From: Glycomyces algeriensis
Lineage (GTDB): Bacteria > Actinomycetota > Actinomycetes > Mycobacteriales > Micromonosporaceae
Reading direction: 5' to 3'
Length of the DNA: 64,000 nucleotides
NCBI RefSeq assembly: GCF_027622855.1
Contig: NZ_JAPZVR010000003.1
Coordinates: 208,164 to 272,163, forward strand
Shown here: in pieces, positions 16,592 through 24,835 of the stretch
How positions within the stretch are numbered: the first letter of the stretch is position 1
Layout of the letters: the number at the start of each line of letters is the position of its first letter
Notes under the pieces: model-generated
Told to the model about the DNA's origin: nothing
The model's database searches: none
Seen by the model: only the letters and a program-made list of their open reading frames with translations
Translations under genes and position numbers: made by a program

Positions 16592-17128
16592 TCAGCGTGG
16601 GCCGGCGCTGAAGCCTTGGGAGACATCGGGAATGAACGATCGGAGAATCCGGGGTCCGGCGTCGACCGTCACCCGGTAGACGACCCCGCCCGAGACCACG
16701 GCCATGTCGGCCATCCCGCCGAGGTCGAAGGTGCCCGAGACCGGCACGTAGACGCGGGTGTCCGCCGCCGGGAAGTGCGACCAGACGCCGGGCGCGAGCG
16801 ACCGTGACGCCAGCGGCTCGCGGTGCGCGGCGATGCCCTCGTGCGGCACGGCCAGTCGCGTCCGCGTGCCGTCCGCCGCGGTGTAGACCGCGCGTTCGCC
16901 TTTGAGGCGAAGATGGCGGGCGACGTCGCGGTACGGGTTGACCCTGGCCCTGCCGTCGGGAGCGCGGCCGATCGCCCAGAGCTCGGTGAGCGTCCGGTCG
17001 TCGGGCACGTAGAGGCCGGTCAGCCGCCCGCCGGTCTCATCGGCGAGGGCGCGCTCAACGGCGGACTCGAAATCGGGGTGGAGGAAGGCACCGGTCACCC
17101 TCCCACTATCGCCGACCGCTCCTCGCAT
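16592..17128 (-). CDS. Hypothetical protein
   Basis: A 178-residue frame of good GC-rich codon character with no domain I recognise. It contains GRVTGAFLHPDFESAVERAL near the start, a middle part rich in Arg and Asp, and a C-terminal stretch of beta-like segments. There is no signal peptide or membrane segment. The start is uncertain: ATG at 17128, GTG at 17098 and GTG at 17155 are all possible, and none has a clear ribosome binding site. It reads toward the promoter of the SDR operon but is not part of it. Confidence 0.5.
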   Translation of the reverse strand: MRGAVGDSGRVTGAFLHPDFESAVERALADETGGRLTGLYVPDDRTLTELWAIGRAPDGRARVNPYRDVARHLRLKGERAVYTAADGTRTRLAVPHEGIAAHREPLASRSLAPGVWSHFPAADTRVYVPVSGTFDLGGMADMAVVSGGVVYRVTVDAGPRILRSFIPDVSQGFSAGPR

Positions 17129-17194
17129 GCTCGTGCCGGCATCGCGCTCCCCCACTGGAGCGGTTCACGAACGATGCTCGCCTACGCTTGCGGG

Positions 17195-17389
17195 ATGCGT
17201 TCTCTCGTGGTGCTGCTCTCGGCGTTGCTGCTGCTCCTCGTCGGTGCCGCGCTCGTGGCCTGGATCGTCGTCGGGGGCGTCAAAGGACTGGGCGCGGAGA
17301 TCGAACGGAGCTGCGAACCCAACCGCCACAACAAAGACGACACCTTCTGCTACGACTACGACATCCCCTCGCCACCGCCCCGGCAGTGA
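17195..17389 (+). CDS. Small single-pass membrane protein
   Basis: A 64-residue protein. Residues 2-27 form one hydrophobic helix (SLVVLLSALLLLLVGAALV), followed by a short polar tail with two Cys and the ending SPPPRQ. It could be a secreted or anchored peptide with an extracellular tail. There is no ribosome binding site. TACGCT at 17183 ends seven bases before the ATG, which fits a leaderless transcript. A longer reading from ATG 17174 is possible. It converges on the SARP regulator gene. Function unknown. Confidence 0.45.
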   Translation: MRSLVVLLSALLLLLVGAALVAWIVVGGVKGLGAEIERSCEPNRHNKDDTFCYDYDIPSPPPRQ

Positions 17390-17408
17390 AACCCGGTCGC
17401 GGAGGATC

Positions 17409-20400
17409 TCATTGCGGTCCGAAGTCGAACCGGGTCGGCACGGGCACCCCGGCCTTCGCGAAGGCGTCCTCCACTCTGACCTGGAACCGGCGCGCGCCGG
17501 CATCGTCGCCCTCGGCGCGGGCGATCGCCCCCCGCAGCCACAGCGACCAGGTCTCCCCGGCGAAGTGGCCGATCGCACCCAGGAGGTCTCCGGCACGCTC
17601 GGCGCGTTCGCGGGCGGGGCCGGCCTCCCCCAGGCTCAGCGCCGCCTCCGCCAGGACGTTGAGGGCCAGTCCCTCCCGGATGCGGTCCCCCACTTCAAGG
17701 GCCATGCCCAGCGCCGCCGCCGCGTCCTGCCGCGCGGCCTCGGTCTGCCGCAGTCCGAGGCGGCCGATGGCGCGTTCGATCAGCGCGAGCATCTCGGTGC
17801 CCTTGAGGTCGGTCTTCACCGAGCGCAGGGCCCGGTCCGCGGCGTCGACCGCCTCCGCATGGCGTTCGAGCCGGTTGAGCGAGAAGGCGACCGCCACCAG
17901 CCCGTCGGACTCGTGCCGCCGGTCGCAGACCATCATCCCGGCCCGCGCCACCGCCTCGGCGTACGGCAGCGCGTCCTCGTGCTTGCCCAGTCCTGAGTAG
18001 AGCTCCGCGAGGCTGCCCGTCGCCAGCGGCGTGAGCTCGCCGCTCCCCGACGCCGTCTCGATCTTCATGACCTCGTCCATGTGGCGCTCGGCAGTCGCCA
18101 TGTCGCCCAACTCGACCGATGCGGACACGAGCCCGCACAGGTGCGACTCGCGCAGCCGCACGTCGCCGATCTCCTCGGCGATGCGCAGCCCCTCGGTGCG
18201 CAGCCGCACCTTCCGTCGCAGGTCTCCGAGCATGCCGTAGACCGCGCTGAGGGCGCCGAGGTTGACGCTCTGGCCGCGCAGCCGCCCGTGCGCCCGGTTG
18301 ATCGCGAGCGCCGCCTGCCCGTGCTCGAGCGCGACCCGGGGCCGCCCGATCAGCCAGCACGCGAGCGTCATGTTGTGGTGCGCCGAAGCCTGGCCCGCGA
18401 CCCAGCCGATGCGGGTCGAGAGCTCGGCGGCGTTCCCGGCGTGCTCGACCACCTTCCCGAACTCGCGGGCCTTGGCGTACGCGGTCGAGAGGCACAGCTC
18501 GGCCACCGCCTCGCCCGGAACGCTCCGCTCCTGGCGGGCGCCGTCGAGGGCCGCGTCCGCGAGCGCCAGGAAGTCGACGCGGTCCATCGACGCCCAGGCG
18601 TGGGCCCTGAGGGCGTCCGCGAGCCGCCAGGCCACCGAGCCGTGGCCGTGCTCGGCGGCGAAGCGGGCGATGGCGATGAGCTGCTCGCGCTCCTCCTCGA
18701 GCCAGCGCGTGGCCGCCTCCGGGGTCTCGAACCGCGGCCGGCCTTGGGGCGGAACGGGATCCAGCAGCCGGGCGTTGGCCGGGTAGCGGCTGGCGCTGGC
18801 CGCGTCCGCGGTCTCGAGGTACCACGCGAAGAGCCGTTCCAGGGCTTCGGCGCGCAGGGGGTCGTCGGCGCCGACAAGGCCGTTCGCGAAGTCGCGCACC
18901 AGGTCGTGCAGGGAGAGTCGGCCGCGCTCGTCCCGGTTGGCCATGTTGGCGTTCACGAGTTGCGCGGCGGCGCGGTCGGCCGCCGCCCAGTCGGTGCCCG
19001 CGACCGCGGCGAGCGCATCGACGGAGAGGGAGCCGACCGGCGCGAGGCCGAACATGCGGAACACGAGGCGGGCCTCCTCGGGCTGCGCGGCGTACGAGCG
19101 CTCGAACGTGGCCTTGACCGCGGTCTCGGGGCCGTCGCCGATCTGCAGGGCCGCAAGGAAGTCGCCGGTCGAGTGCCGGTCGGTGTACTCGCCGACGCCG
19201 TGCGGGCGGTCCGCGAGGTTCGCGGCCGCGATCCGCAGCGCGAGCGGCAGGTAGCCGCACCGCCGGGCGAGCTGGTCGATGTCGCGGTCGAGTGCCGAAC
19301 GCGGCAGCCGCAGCAGGGACTTGAGCAGTGAGACCGCCTCTTCCGACGCGAGCGGCGCGAGGGCGAGGTTGACGCCGCCGTGGCGCGCGAGCAGGTCGCC
19401 GAGGCGGTTGCGGCTCGTCACGATCACGAGGGAGCCGGGGCCGCCGGGCAGCAGCGGCGCGACCTGCTCGGCGGACCGCGCGTTGTCGAGGAGCACGAGC
19501 ATGCGGCGGTCCGCGGTCTCGGTGCGCAGCCGCGCGGCCGCCTGGTCCACGTCCACCGGGACCTGGTCGTCGGCGAGTCCGAGCGAGCGCAGCATCGCCG
19601 CGAGCGCCTCGATCGGGCGGAGCGCCGGCACCGCGGAGTAGCCGCGGAGGTCCAGGAACAGCTGGCCGTCGGGGTAGTCGGGCGCGACCTGGCGCGACCA
19701 GTGCACCGCGGAGGCGGTCTTGCCGACGCCTGCCATGCCGGAGAGCACGACGATCGGCGAGGGCGGGATGCCCTCGGCCTCGTCGCCGAGGCGCGCGGCC
19801 TCGAGTTCGCGCAGCTCGCTCGCCCGGCCCGTGAACGCGGCGACGTCGGCGGGCAGTTCCCTGGGTGTCACCGCGGCCGCCGGCCGGACCTCGATCCGCG
19901 CTTCGGCGGGCGGGGCCCATTCGCCCTCGATGCTGTCGGTCGAGACGGTGTCGAGCCGCTCGTCGCCGTGCAGGATCGCGTCGTGCACGCGCTGGAGCAG
20001 CAGCCCGGGGTCGATGCCCATCTCCTCGCGCAGCGCCTTGCGGCTCTCGCGGAACACCTGCAGCGCTTCGGCCTGGCGTCCGGCCCGGTACAGCGCCACG
20101 GCCCGCAGGGCGGTGAGCCGCTCACGGAACGGGTGGTCGCGCGCGAGGGCCTCGAACTCGCCGATCACGGTGGCGTGCAACCCGAGGTCGAGCCGCAGTT
20201 CGAGCGATTCCTGGTGCACGAGCGAACGCCGCTCGCTCAACCGGAGGGCTTCGGCGGCGACCATGCCGGGCGACGGCACGTCCGCGTACGGTTCGCCGTG
20301 CCAGAGCGCCAGGGCGCGCGAGTACTCCTCGGCGGCATGTTCGAGGCGGCCGTCCTTCCATGCGGTCCTCGCGGCGGCCGACCATTGCTCGAATGCCTTG

Positions 20401-20702
20401 GCGTCGAAGTCGTCCGCGGTCACGAGCATGCGGTAGCCGGTCGATTCGCGGATGATGCGGCGGTCCGATCCGAGGGCCCGTCGCAACCGGTGCAGGTAGA
20501 CCATGAGGGCGTTGCGGGCGTTGTCGGGTACGGCCTCGTCCCAGACCTCTTCGGCCAGTGCCTCGAGCGTCACCACCCGGCCCGAGCTGGCCAGCAGCGC
20601 CGCGAGGAGCCGGCGCTGCAGCGGGGCGCGGACGAGTAACGGATCGCCGTCGCGGGCGATCGACATGGGACCGAGGACTTTGAATTGGAGCGCATCCGAC
20701 AT
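17409..20702 (-). CDS. SARP-type regulator with NB-ARC and TPR domains (AfsR-like)
   Basis: A 1097-residue regulator. Residues 1-100 are an OmpR-type winged helix (LVRAPLQRRLLAALL, VVTLEALAEEVW) and 100-250 a bacterial transcriptional activator domain. Residues about 270-560 are an NB-ARC/STAND ATPase with P-loop GMAGVGKT near 325 and Walker-B-like RMLVLLDNARS. The remainder is Ala/Leu-rich TPR-like helices. Such proteins activate antibiotic or developmental genes by binding direct heptamer repeats at 11-bp period. Three such heptamers lie just beyond its own start, in front of the small LuxR gene. ATG at 20702 is preferred over GTG at 20711; neither has a strong ribosome binding site. Confidence 0.9.
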   Translation of the reverse strand: MSDALQFKVLGPMSIARDGDPLLVRAPLQRRLLAALLASSGRVVTLEALAEEVWDEAVPDNARNALMVYLHRLRRALGSDRRIIRESTGYRMLVTADDFDAKAFEQWSAAARTAWKDGRLEHAAEEYSRALALWHGEPYADVPSPGMVAAEALRLSERRSLVHQESLELRLDLGLHATVIGEFEALARDHPFRERLTALRAVALYRAGRQAEALQVFRESRKALREEMGIDPGLLLQRVHDAILHGDERLDTVSTDSIEGEWAPPAEARIEVRPAAAVTPRELPADVAAFTGRASELRELEAARLGDEAEGIPPSPIVVLSGMAGVGKTASAVHWSRQVAPDYPDGQLFLDLRGYSAVPALRPIEALAAMLRSLGLADDQVPVDVDQAAARLRTETADRRMLVLLDNARSAEQVAPLLPGGPGSLVIVTSRNRLGDLLARHGGVNLALAPLASEEAVSLLKSLLRLPRSALDRDIDQLARRCGYLPLALRIAAANLADRPHGVGEYTDRHSTGDFLAALQIGDGPETAVKATFERSYAAQPEEARLVFRMFGLAPVGSLSVDALAAVAGTDWAAADRAAAQLVNANMANRDERGRLSLHDLVRDFANGLVGADDPLRAEALERLFAWYLETADAASASRYPANARLLDPVPPQGRPRFETPEAATRWLEEEREQLIAIARFAAEHGHGSVAWRLADALRAHAWASMDRVDFLALADAALDGARQERSVPGEAVAELCLSTAYAKAREFGKVVEHAGNAAELSTRIGWVAGQASAHHNMTLACWLIGRPRVALEHGQAALAINRAHGRLRGQSVNLGALSAVYGMLGDLRRKVRLRTEGLRIAEEIGDVRLRESHLCGLVSASVELGDMATAERHMDEVMKIETASGSGELTPLATGSLAELYSGLGKHEDALPYAEAVARAGMMVCDRRHESDGLVAVAFSLNRLERHAEAVDAADRALRSVKTDLKGTEMLALIERAIGRLGLRQTEAARQDAAAALGMALEVGDRIREGLALNVLAEAALSLGEAGPARERAERAGDLLGAIGHFAGETWSLWLRGAIARAEGDDAGARRFQVRVEDAFAKAGVPVPTRFDFGPQ

Positions 20703-20803
20703 TGCCTGCACGATTCACCAGCCTCGCAAGGAGTGCGTGTCTCGGACAGGATAGTACGGAGCCGCACTGGCGCTACCGCGACAAAAATGCTGATATTTCC
20801 GGG

Positions 20804-20832
20804 TGTAGGCCGCATGTAAGGCAGCTGTAAGC
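20804..20832 (+). promoter_or_regulatory. Putative SARP box: three direct heptamers at 11-bp period
   Basis: TGTAGGC (20804), TGTAAGG (20815) and TGTAAGC (20826) are direct repeats separated by four bases each. This is the known SARP binding architecture. The next sequence offers a -10-like CATCAT about ten bases downstream (20843-20848), as expected for SARP-activated promoters. Orientation and position fit activation of the LuxR-type gene starting at 21002. Confidence 0.65.
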
Positions 20833-21001
20833 GGGTTTCGGCATCATGAGTGGGTCAAAGCTCCGGCCCGCCGGCGCGCCGTCCACGGTCCCGGACGGCA
20901 CGCCAGGCTCCCCGCCGCCGCGGCGTCCGCGCGCCGGCCTCGGCGTCGCGGGCGCCGCGGCACCCGCCCCACGCGGGCCGGGGGGGTGGGAGGGTAACTC
21001 T

Positions 21002-21337
21002 ATGCCCGGCAGCCGCTACCCCGACCTCGAGCCGATCGACCACATCACCCCGCGCCAGCGCCAGATCCTCATACACCTGTTGCGCGGCAAGACCAGAGAG
21101 TGCATCGCCAACGACCTCTACCTCTCCAGGAGCACCGTCAACCGGGACATCCGCGTCATGATCCGCACGCTCGGGGCCTCGTCCCCCGAGGAGCTGGGCG
21201 CCCTCGCGTACCGCGCGGGGGTCCTGGTGGAGGAGCACTTCGGTCGCGGGCACTTCGGAGGCGAGCGCTTCGGGGACGACTCCTTCGGAGGCGAGTCGTT
21301 CGGAGGCGCGGCCGAGGCGAGTCCACTGCGGATCTGA
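21002..21337 (+). CDS. Small LuxR-type HTH regulator with FGGE-repeat tail
   Basis: A 111-residue protein. Residues about 16-80 form a GerE/LuxR-type HTH (ITPRQRQILIHLLRGKTREC, then YLSRSTVNRDIRVMIRTLGA). The tail holds five short Phe-Gly repeats (HFGRG, HFGGE, RFGDD, SFGGE, SFGGA) encoded by a 15-base DNA repeat. I chose ATG at 21002 because GGGAGGGT precedes it; the frame opens at 20846 but that part is low-complexity Pro/Arg/Gly and would lie at the predicted promoter. There is no receiver domain. It lies between a SARP gene and the peptide/ABC/M50 run and may link the two. Confidence 0.75.
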   Translation: MPGSRYPDLEPIDHITPRQRQILIHLLRGKTRECIANDLYLSRSTVNRDIRVMIRTLGASSPEELGALAYRAGVLVEEHFGRGHFGGERFGDDSFGGESFGGAAEASPLRI

Positions 21338-21388
21338 ACCGCTCCTGGCGCGGACGGGCCGAAGGTGGGCGGCCCGGGGACGCGCGAA

Positions 21389-21425
21389 GCCCCGCCGGAC
21401 GTGATGCGATCACGCCCGGCGGGGC
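21389..21425. terminator. Hairpin between convergent LuxR and M50 genes
   Basis: The arms GCCCCGCCGG-A-CGTGAT and ATCACG-C-CCGGCGGGGC pair over 16 bp with one internal mismatch around a GCG loop. It lies midway between the stops of the two converging genes and could terminate both. Confidence 0.75.
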
Positions 21426-21435
21426 GCTGTCGGTT

Positions 21436-21960
21436 TCAGGGGTGCGGGTGCGGTGCCGCGCGGGCGCCGCGGAAGCTGCGCCAGAGCGCCTGCCCGTCAC
21501 CGAAGACGGGGAGGAGGAACGCCAGGTGGAGCAGGTACCACCAGGCCAGCAGGCGGTCGATCCCGGTCAGCCAGAGGCCGGCGCCGACCGCCGCGCAGGC
21601 GAGCGGGCCCGCCAGGGCGACGAGGGCGTTCTCGCCGCGGGTGAGCGTCCCCTCTGGAATGAGCGAGATCCGCCAGGCGGTGGCCTCCACGGTGATCGCG
21701 GTGATGCCGGGGCGGGTCTTGAGCACCGCGGCGTGGGCGGACTCGTGCAGTGCGAACGAGGCGACCAGCCCGAGCATCCCGGTCTTGCCGCAGAGGAGTG
21801 CCAGCAGGACGAGACCGGAGTCCCCCGAGCGCGCCCACCATGCCAGCGCGGCGAGGGTGAGCAGCCCGAGGAACGCGGCGAGCGGCCAGACCGAGGCGGC
21901 CACGGTCCAGGCGACGCGGAGGATCCGCAGCTCACCGGGCGGGTACGTTGTCCGCGCCAC
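21436..21960 (-). CDS. Small M50-like (site-2-protease-type) membrane metalloprotease
   Basis: A 174-residue membrane protein with about four to five hydrophobic segments. A zinc motif HESAH lies in the segment around residue 72. LAGPLACAAVG follows, matching the AGP element of M50 peptidases, and PVFGDGQAL near the C-terminus resembles the third-ligand DG motif. Such proteases cut substrates within or near the membrane. The start is GTG at 21960, overlapping the previous gene by 29 bases. It is the last gene of the peptide-ABC operon, so the 88-residue transmembrane peptide or the LuxR fusion is its likely substrate (inference). Confidence 0.7.
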   Translation of the reverse strand: MARTTYPPGELRILRVAWTVAASVWPLAAFLGLLTLAALAWWARSGDSGLVLLALLCGKTGMLGLVASFALHESAHAAVLKTRPGITAITVEATAWRISLIPEGTLTRGENALVALAGPLACAAVGAGLWLTGIDRLLAWWYLLHLAFLLPVFGDGQALWRSFRGARAAPHPHP

Positions 21961-22279
21961 GGTCGCGCATGCCTTGGAGCAGGTGTTCGCGCCGCTGCTT
22001 CAGCCGCCGGAACACGATCTGGATCAGGGCGAACTGGAGGACCAGGATCGCGAAGATGACGAGGATCGGGACGGGGTTCCCCACGCCGGCGGTGATGTCG
22101 ACGACCCCGTCGGGGCGTTCGACGGCGTCGAACTCCAGGGCCCCGAACAGTCCGGTCCGGTGGACGTCGCCGCTGTTGTCACCGGTGAACATCAGCACCA
22201 GCATGGCGCCGGCCGTTATCACCAGTGTGAGCAGTCCCGCTCCGGCTACGGAGTTGATGACCAGCAGCGCCTTTTTCAT
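21932..22279 (-). CDS. Small two-helix membrane protein
   Basis: A 115-residue protein with two hydrophobic helices (residues 3-30 and about 68-90) joined by a polar loop of about 36 residues. An Arg/Lys-rich C-terminal tail (FRRLKQRREHLLQ) follows. ATG at 22279 is preceded by AAGGAGG at four bases. It overlaps the end of the ABC permease by 101 bases and the start of the M50-like gene by 29. I recognise no family. Its place in an exporter/protease operon would suit an immunity or accessory protein, but that is a guess. Confidence 0.65.
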   Translation of the reverse strand: MKKALLVINSVAGAGLLTLVITAGAMLVLMFTGDNSGDVHRTGLFGALEFDAVERPDGVVDITAGVGNPVPILVIFAILVLQFALIQIVFRRLKQRREHLLQGMRDRGADNVPAR

Positions 22280-23693
22280 TGCGCCTCCTTGATTCGTCGA
22301 GGTGGATGCCTTGGATTGCGTAGGCGGCGAAGAGCGCGGTGGCGCCGGCGAGGACGGCGCCCGTCGTCCACGGGGAGAGGCTGAGCACGCCCAGGCCGAT
22401 GACGACGAGGCCCGCGACGACGGCGACGGCCGAGAGGCCGAGGAACACCGAGAGCGGGTTGTCCTTCTCCGCCGGGAAGATCACGCCGATGCCGGTGGTG
22501 ATGACCGCGCTCGCGGCGGCGGCAGCCGCCGTCTGCCATGCGTCGGCGGCCCAGTCGAGGTCGACGGCGGCCGCGATGAGCGTGAACGGGACCGCGAAGG
22601 CGGCGATGAGGATGCATTGGGCGCGCAGCAGTCGCGCGAAGACCCGCCGGGCCGGGATTCGGGTGCCGGGGATCGATCGCAGTACCGCGGTGGCGGTGAA
22701 CTGGTAGAGGCCGCCGACGGTGAGCAGGGAGAGTGCCCAGATCGGGTTGGCGGTACCGCTGAGCAGCAGGTAGATGAAGAGTGCGACGGCGAGGACCGCG
22801 GCGGTGGCGGTGTGGGAGCTGCGGATCAGGCACCAGTCGTAGGGCGAGAGGAACCTGCGGGCCCACGAGCCGGCCCGCACGTTCAGGTATCGCGACTGCC
22901 TGATGTGGCGGTTCGGGGAGAGCGCGACGGCGAGGAAGGCGAGGACCGCCGCCGCGGCCGTCGAGGCGGCGAGCACCGGCAGGATGCCGTAGTCGTCCGC
23001 CGCGCCCGCGATCACCGTGGCCCACAGGCGGGACGGCTCCTCGTCGAGGAACGCGCCGGTGATGCGGGTGATCATCGCGCCCGACATGGAGGCGTAGACC
23101 GCCACGAGCACGAAGAGCACCAGGATGTTGAGGATGCTCGCGACCCGTTCGAGCCGCGCGAGCGTCCACACTCGAGTGAGGAGCTGGTGAAGCACCGAGA
23201 GCGCCAGGTAGGCGAGGATCGCGGGCAGGACGACCGAGACCGTGATAGGGCCGAACGAGGCCGGCCCCAGGAGCATGATCGCGTTGGCCACCAGCGCGAA
23301 CACGCCCGCGGCAGCGACGACGCTCGTCATGGCGGCCTCGTAGAGGAGGAACGCCAGCGACCGCTCGCGGTTGGTCACCGGCATCTGGAAGCTCAACTGC
23401 AGCATCCCGTCGGCGTTCACGAAGAGCACCTTCACGGTGAGGAACGCGATCTGGACCCAGAGGAGCACGGAGACCGTCGTGGTGTCGAACAGCAGGTCCC
23501 ACACCTCGCGCCGCTCGGTCAGCTGCTTGAGGAAGAAGTGGGCGGCGACGGTGAGGACGGCGACGAAGAGCACGCCCGCGGCGAGCGCGCCGATGCGCAC
23601 CGGCACGGATTTGAGGACCCCGACCGAGAGGACGCGGCGCCGGAAGAACACCAGCAGCATCCTCGCGAGGACGAGTGATTGTCGCAGGCGCAT
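22179..23693 (-). CDS. ABC-2-type membrane permease
   Basis: A 504-residue integral membrane protein with roughly a dozen hydrophobic segments. It carries no ATPase domain, so it pairs with the ATPase encoded two bases upstream. The length and layout resemble permeases of peptide or lantibiotic self-protection/export transporters. ATG at 23693. The last 33 residues are polar, basic and read through the start of the next gene by 101 bases, which is unusually long. A frameshift near the 3' end would give a shorter end at 22276 with an ATGA junction, so the C-terminus should be treated with caution. Confidence 0.8.
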   Translation of the reverse strand: MRLRQSLVLARMLLVFFRRRVLSVGVLKSVPVRIGALAAGVLFVAVLTVAAHFFLKQLTERREVWDLLFDTTTVSVLLWVQIAFLTVKVLFVNADGMLQLSFQMPVTNRERSLAFLLYEAAMTSVVAAAGVFALVANAIMLLGPASFGPITVSVVLPAILAYLALSVLHQLLTRVWTLARLERVASILNILVLFVLVAVYASMSGAMITRITGAFLDEEPSRLWATVIAGAADDYGILPVLAASTAAAAVLAFLAVALSPNRHIRQSRYLNVRAGSWARRFLSPYDWCLIRSSHTATAAVLAVALFIYLLLSGTANPIWALSLLTVGGLYQFTATAVLRSIPGTRIPARRVFARLLRAQCILIAAFAVPFTLIAAAVDLDWAADAWQTAAAAAASAVITTGIGVIFPAEKDNPLSVFLGLSAVAVVAGLVVIGLGVLSLSPWTTGAVLAGATALFAAYAIQGIHLDESRRRNEKGAAGHQLRSRSGTAHTGDNGRRHAGADVHR

Positions 23694-23695
23694 CG

Positions 23696-24412
23696 CTACC
23701 GCGCTTCCGACTCGAGGTAGTCGAAGACCATCGCGGCCAGCGAACCGTGCTCCTCGACGAGGTCGCCGGCGGGGGCGTCGTAGATGACCTGCCCGAAGTC
23801 CAGGAGGACGATCCGGTCGGCCAGTCGCTCCAGGACGGCGAAGTCGTGGGTGCAGAGCAGGATGGACCGCCCGGCGTCGCGGGCGCGCTCGAACTCGGCC
23901 TCCGCGAGCCGCAGCGCCTCGAGGTCGATGCCGTTCAGCGTCTCGTCGATGACGGTGAGGGGGCGCCGCATGACGAGGGCCGAGACCAGCTGGGTCTTCT
24001 TGCGCATGCCGTGGGAGAAGTCCTCGATGAGGTGGTCGTACCGCTCGGCCATGGCGAACCGCCGGAACAGGTCGGCGGCCTCTTCGTGGTCGACGGCGAC
24101 CCCGTAGAGCGACGCCGTCATGGCGACGTACTCGCGCGCGGTGAGGAACTCGGGGAGGTAGTCGTTGCTGGAGAGGTACATGCCGTGGGCCCGCGCGTGC
24201 GGGTGGTCGTGCCGGTACCCGCCGATGCGCACGCGGCCCGACTGCAGGCGCAGCAGGTCGAAGACGTTCTTGATCAGTGTCGACTTGCCGGAGCCGTTCG
24301 GGCCGATGAGGCCGACGATCGACCCGGCCTCCACTTCGAACGACACGTCCGCCACGGCTTTGACGACGCTGTCGTATGAGTAGGAGAGACTCTCGATTTC
24401 CAGGAGCGCCAT
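23696..24412 (-). CDS. ABC exporter ATPase
   Basis: A 238-residue ATPase with Walker A IGPNGSGKST near residue 38, a signature variant FSHGMRKK and Walker B VIDETLNGID. The Pro of the common DEP is replaced by Thr (DET). The H-loop His lies in LLCTHD. FSxGMxKK signatures are typical of ABC-2 exporters and self-resistance transporters. ATG at 24412 is preceded by AAGGA. It lies 156 bases after the small peptide gene, with a strong hairpin between. Together with the permease it would export, expel or provide immunity to the peptide. Confidence 0.88.
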   Translation of the reverse strand: MALLEIESLSYSYDSVVKAVADVSFEVEAGSIVGLIGPNGSGKSTLIKNVFDLLRLQSGRVRIGGYRHDHPHARAHGMYLSSNDYLPEFLTAREYVAMTASLYGVAVDHEEAADLFRRFAMAERYDHLIEDFSHGMRKKTQLVSALVMRRPLTVIDETLNGIDLEALRLAEAEFERARDAGRSILLCTHDFAVLERLADRIVLLDFGQVIYDAPAGDLVEEHGSLAAMVFDYLESEAR

Positions 24413-24486
24413 GGTGTCCTTCCCGCTGCGTGTCCTATTGCCCGGTGCCTTTGTATGGACGCCTTGATACCGGTGCCCTATGGCAC

Positions 24487-24522
24487 GGTGGCCCGGGAAT
24501 GCACGCGGCATCCCGGGCCACC
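24487..24522 (-). terminator. Hairpin between peptide and ABC genes (possible attenuator)
   Basis: The arms GGTGGCCCGGGA and TCCCGGGCCACC form a perfect 12-bp stem around a 12-base loop that can pair further (TGC with GCA). No U-tract follows on the minus strand. Partial termination here would make the peptide transcript more abundant than the transporter transcript, a common arrangement for peptide precursor genes. Confidence 0.6.
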
Positions 24523-24568
24523 ATGATCGTCGCTGTTCACATTGCCGGTGATGTCGCTTCTTTAACGA

Positions 24569-24835
24569 TTAAACACACTGGACATTGATCGAGACGCCGG
24601 TCCAGCTCCAGTTCCAGCTGCCGGTGAATCGCTTCCCCTTGTAGACGACGCACCAGATCGAGAGACCTGCGAGAATCGTGACACCAAGGGCGAGGATCAC
24701 GGCGAGGAACACCACGTACCAGGCGTCGTACCGAACGAGAGCGCTGTCGAGCTTCTCCTTCATGGTCTCGACTGCCTGCGCGGCACCGACCTGGGCTTTG
24801 ACGACCGGCTTGATCGCCATAGTTGAGATAGACAT
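24569..24835 (-). CDS. 88-residue transmembrane peptide (candidate exported/processed peptide)
   Basis: This reading starts at an ATG behind AAAGGAGGA, the strongest ribosome binding site in the neighbourhood. The product has an amphipathic N-terminal part (residues 1-38), one hydrophobic helix (about 39-67, WYVVFLAVILALGV) and a short C-terminal tail. The tail holds two Lys-rich residues, a Trp-rich GSWNWSWTG and a terminal QCV. Codon use is visibly less GC-rich than in neighbours. It is followed by a hairpin, ABC ATPase, permease, a small membrane protein and an M50-like protease. This suggests a precursor or membrane-active peptide. The same codons are also the C-terminus of the LuxR-type frame, so it may not be independent. 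Confidence 0.65.
   Translation of the reverse strand: MSISTMAIKPVVKAQVGAAQAVETMKEKLDSALVRYDAWYVVFLAVILALGVTILAGLSIWCVVYKGKRFTGSWNWSWTGVSINVQCV

Noticed and set aside
20846..21001. N-terminal extension of the small LuxR gene to ATG 20846
   Set aside because: The extra 52 residues are Pro/Arg/Gly-rich, there is no ribosome binding site, and the position falls on the predicted SARP-dependent promoter. ATG 21002 has GGGAGGGT.
24487..24522. Hairpin between peptide and ABC genes as an insertion-sequence end
   Set aside because: There is no matching inverted repeat at a distance and no transposase; it fits a terminator or attenuator.
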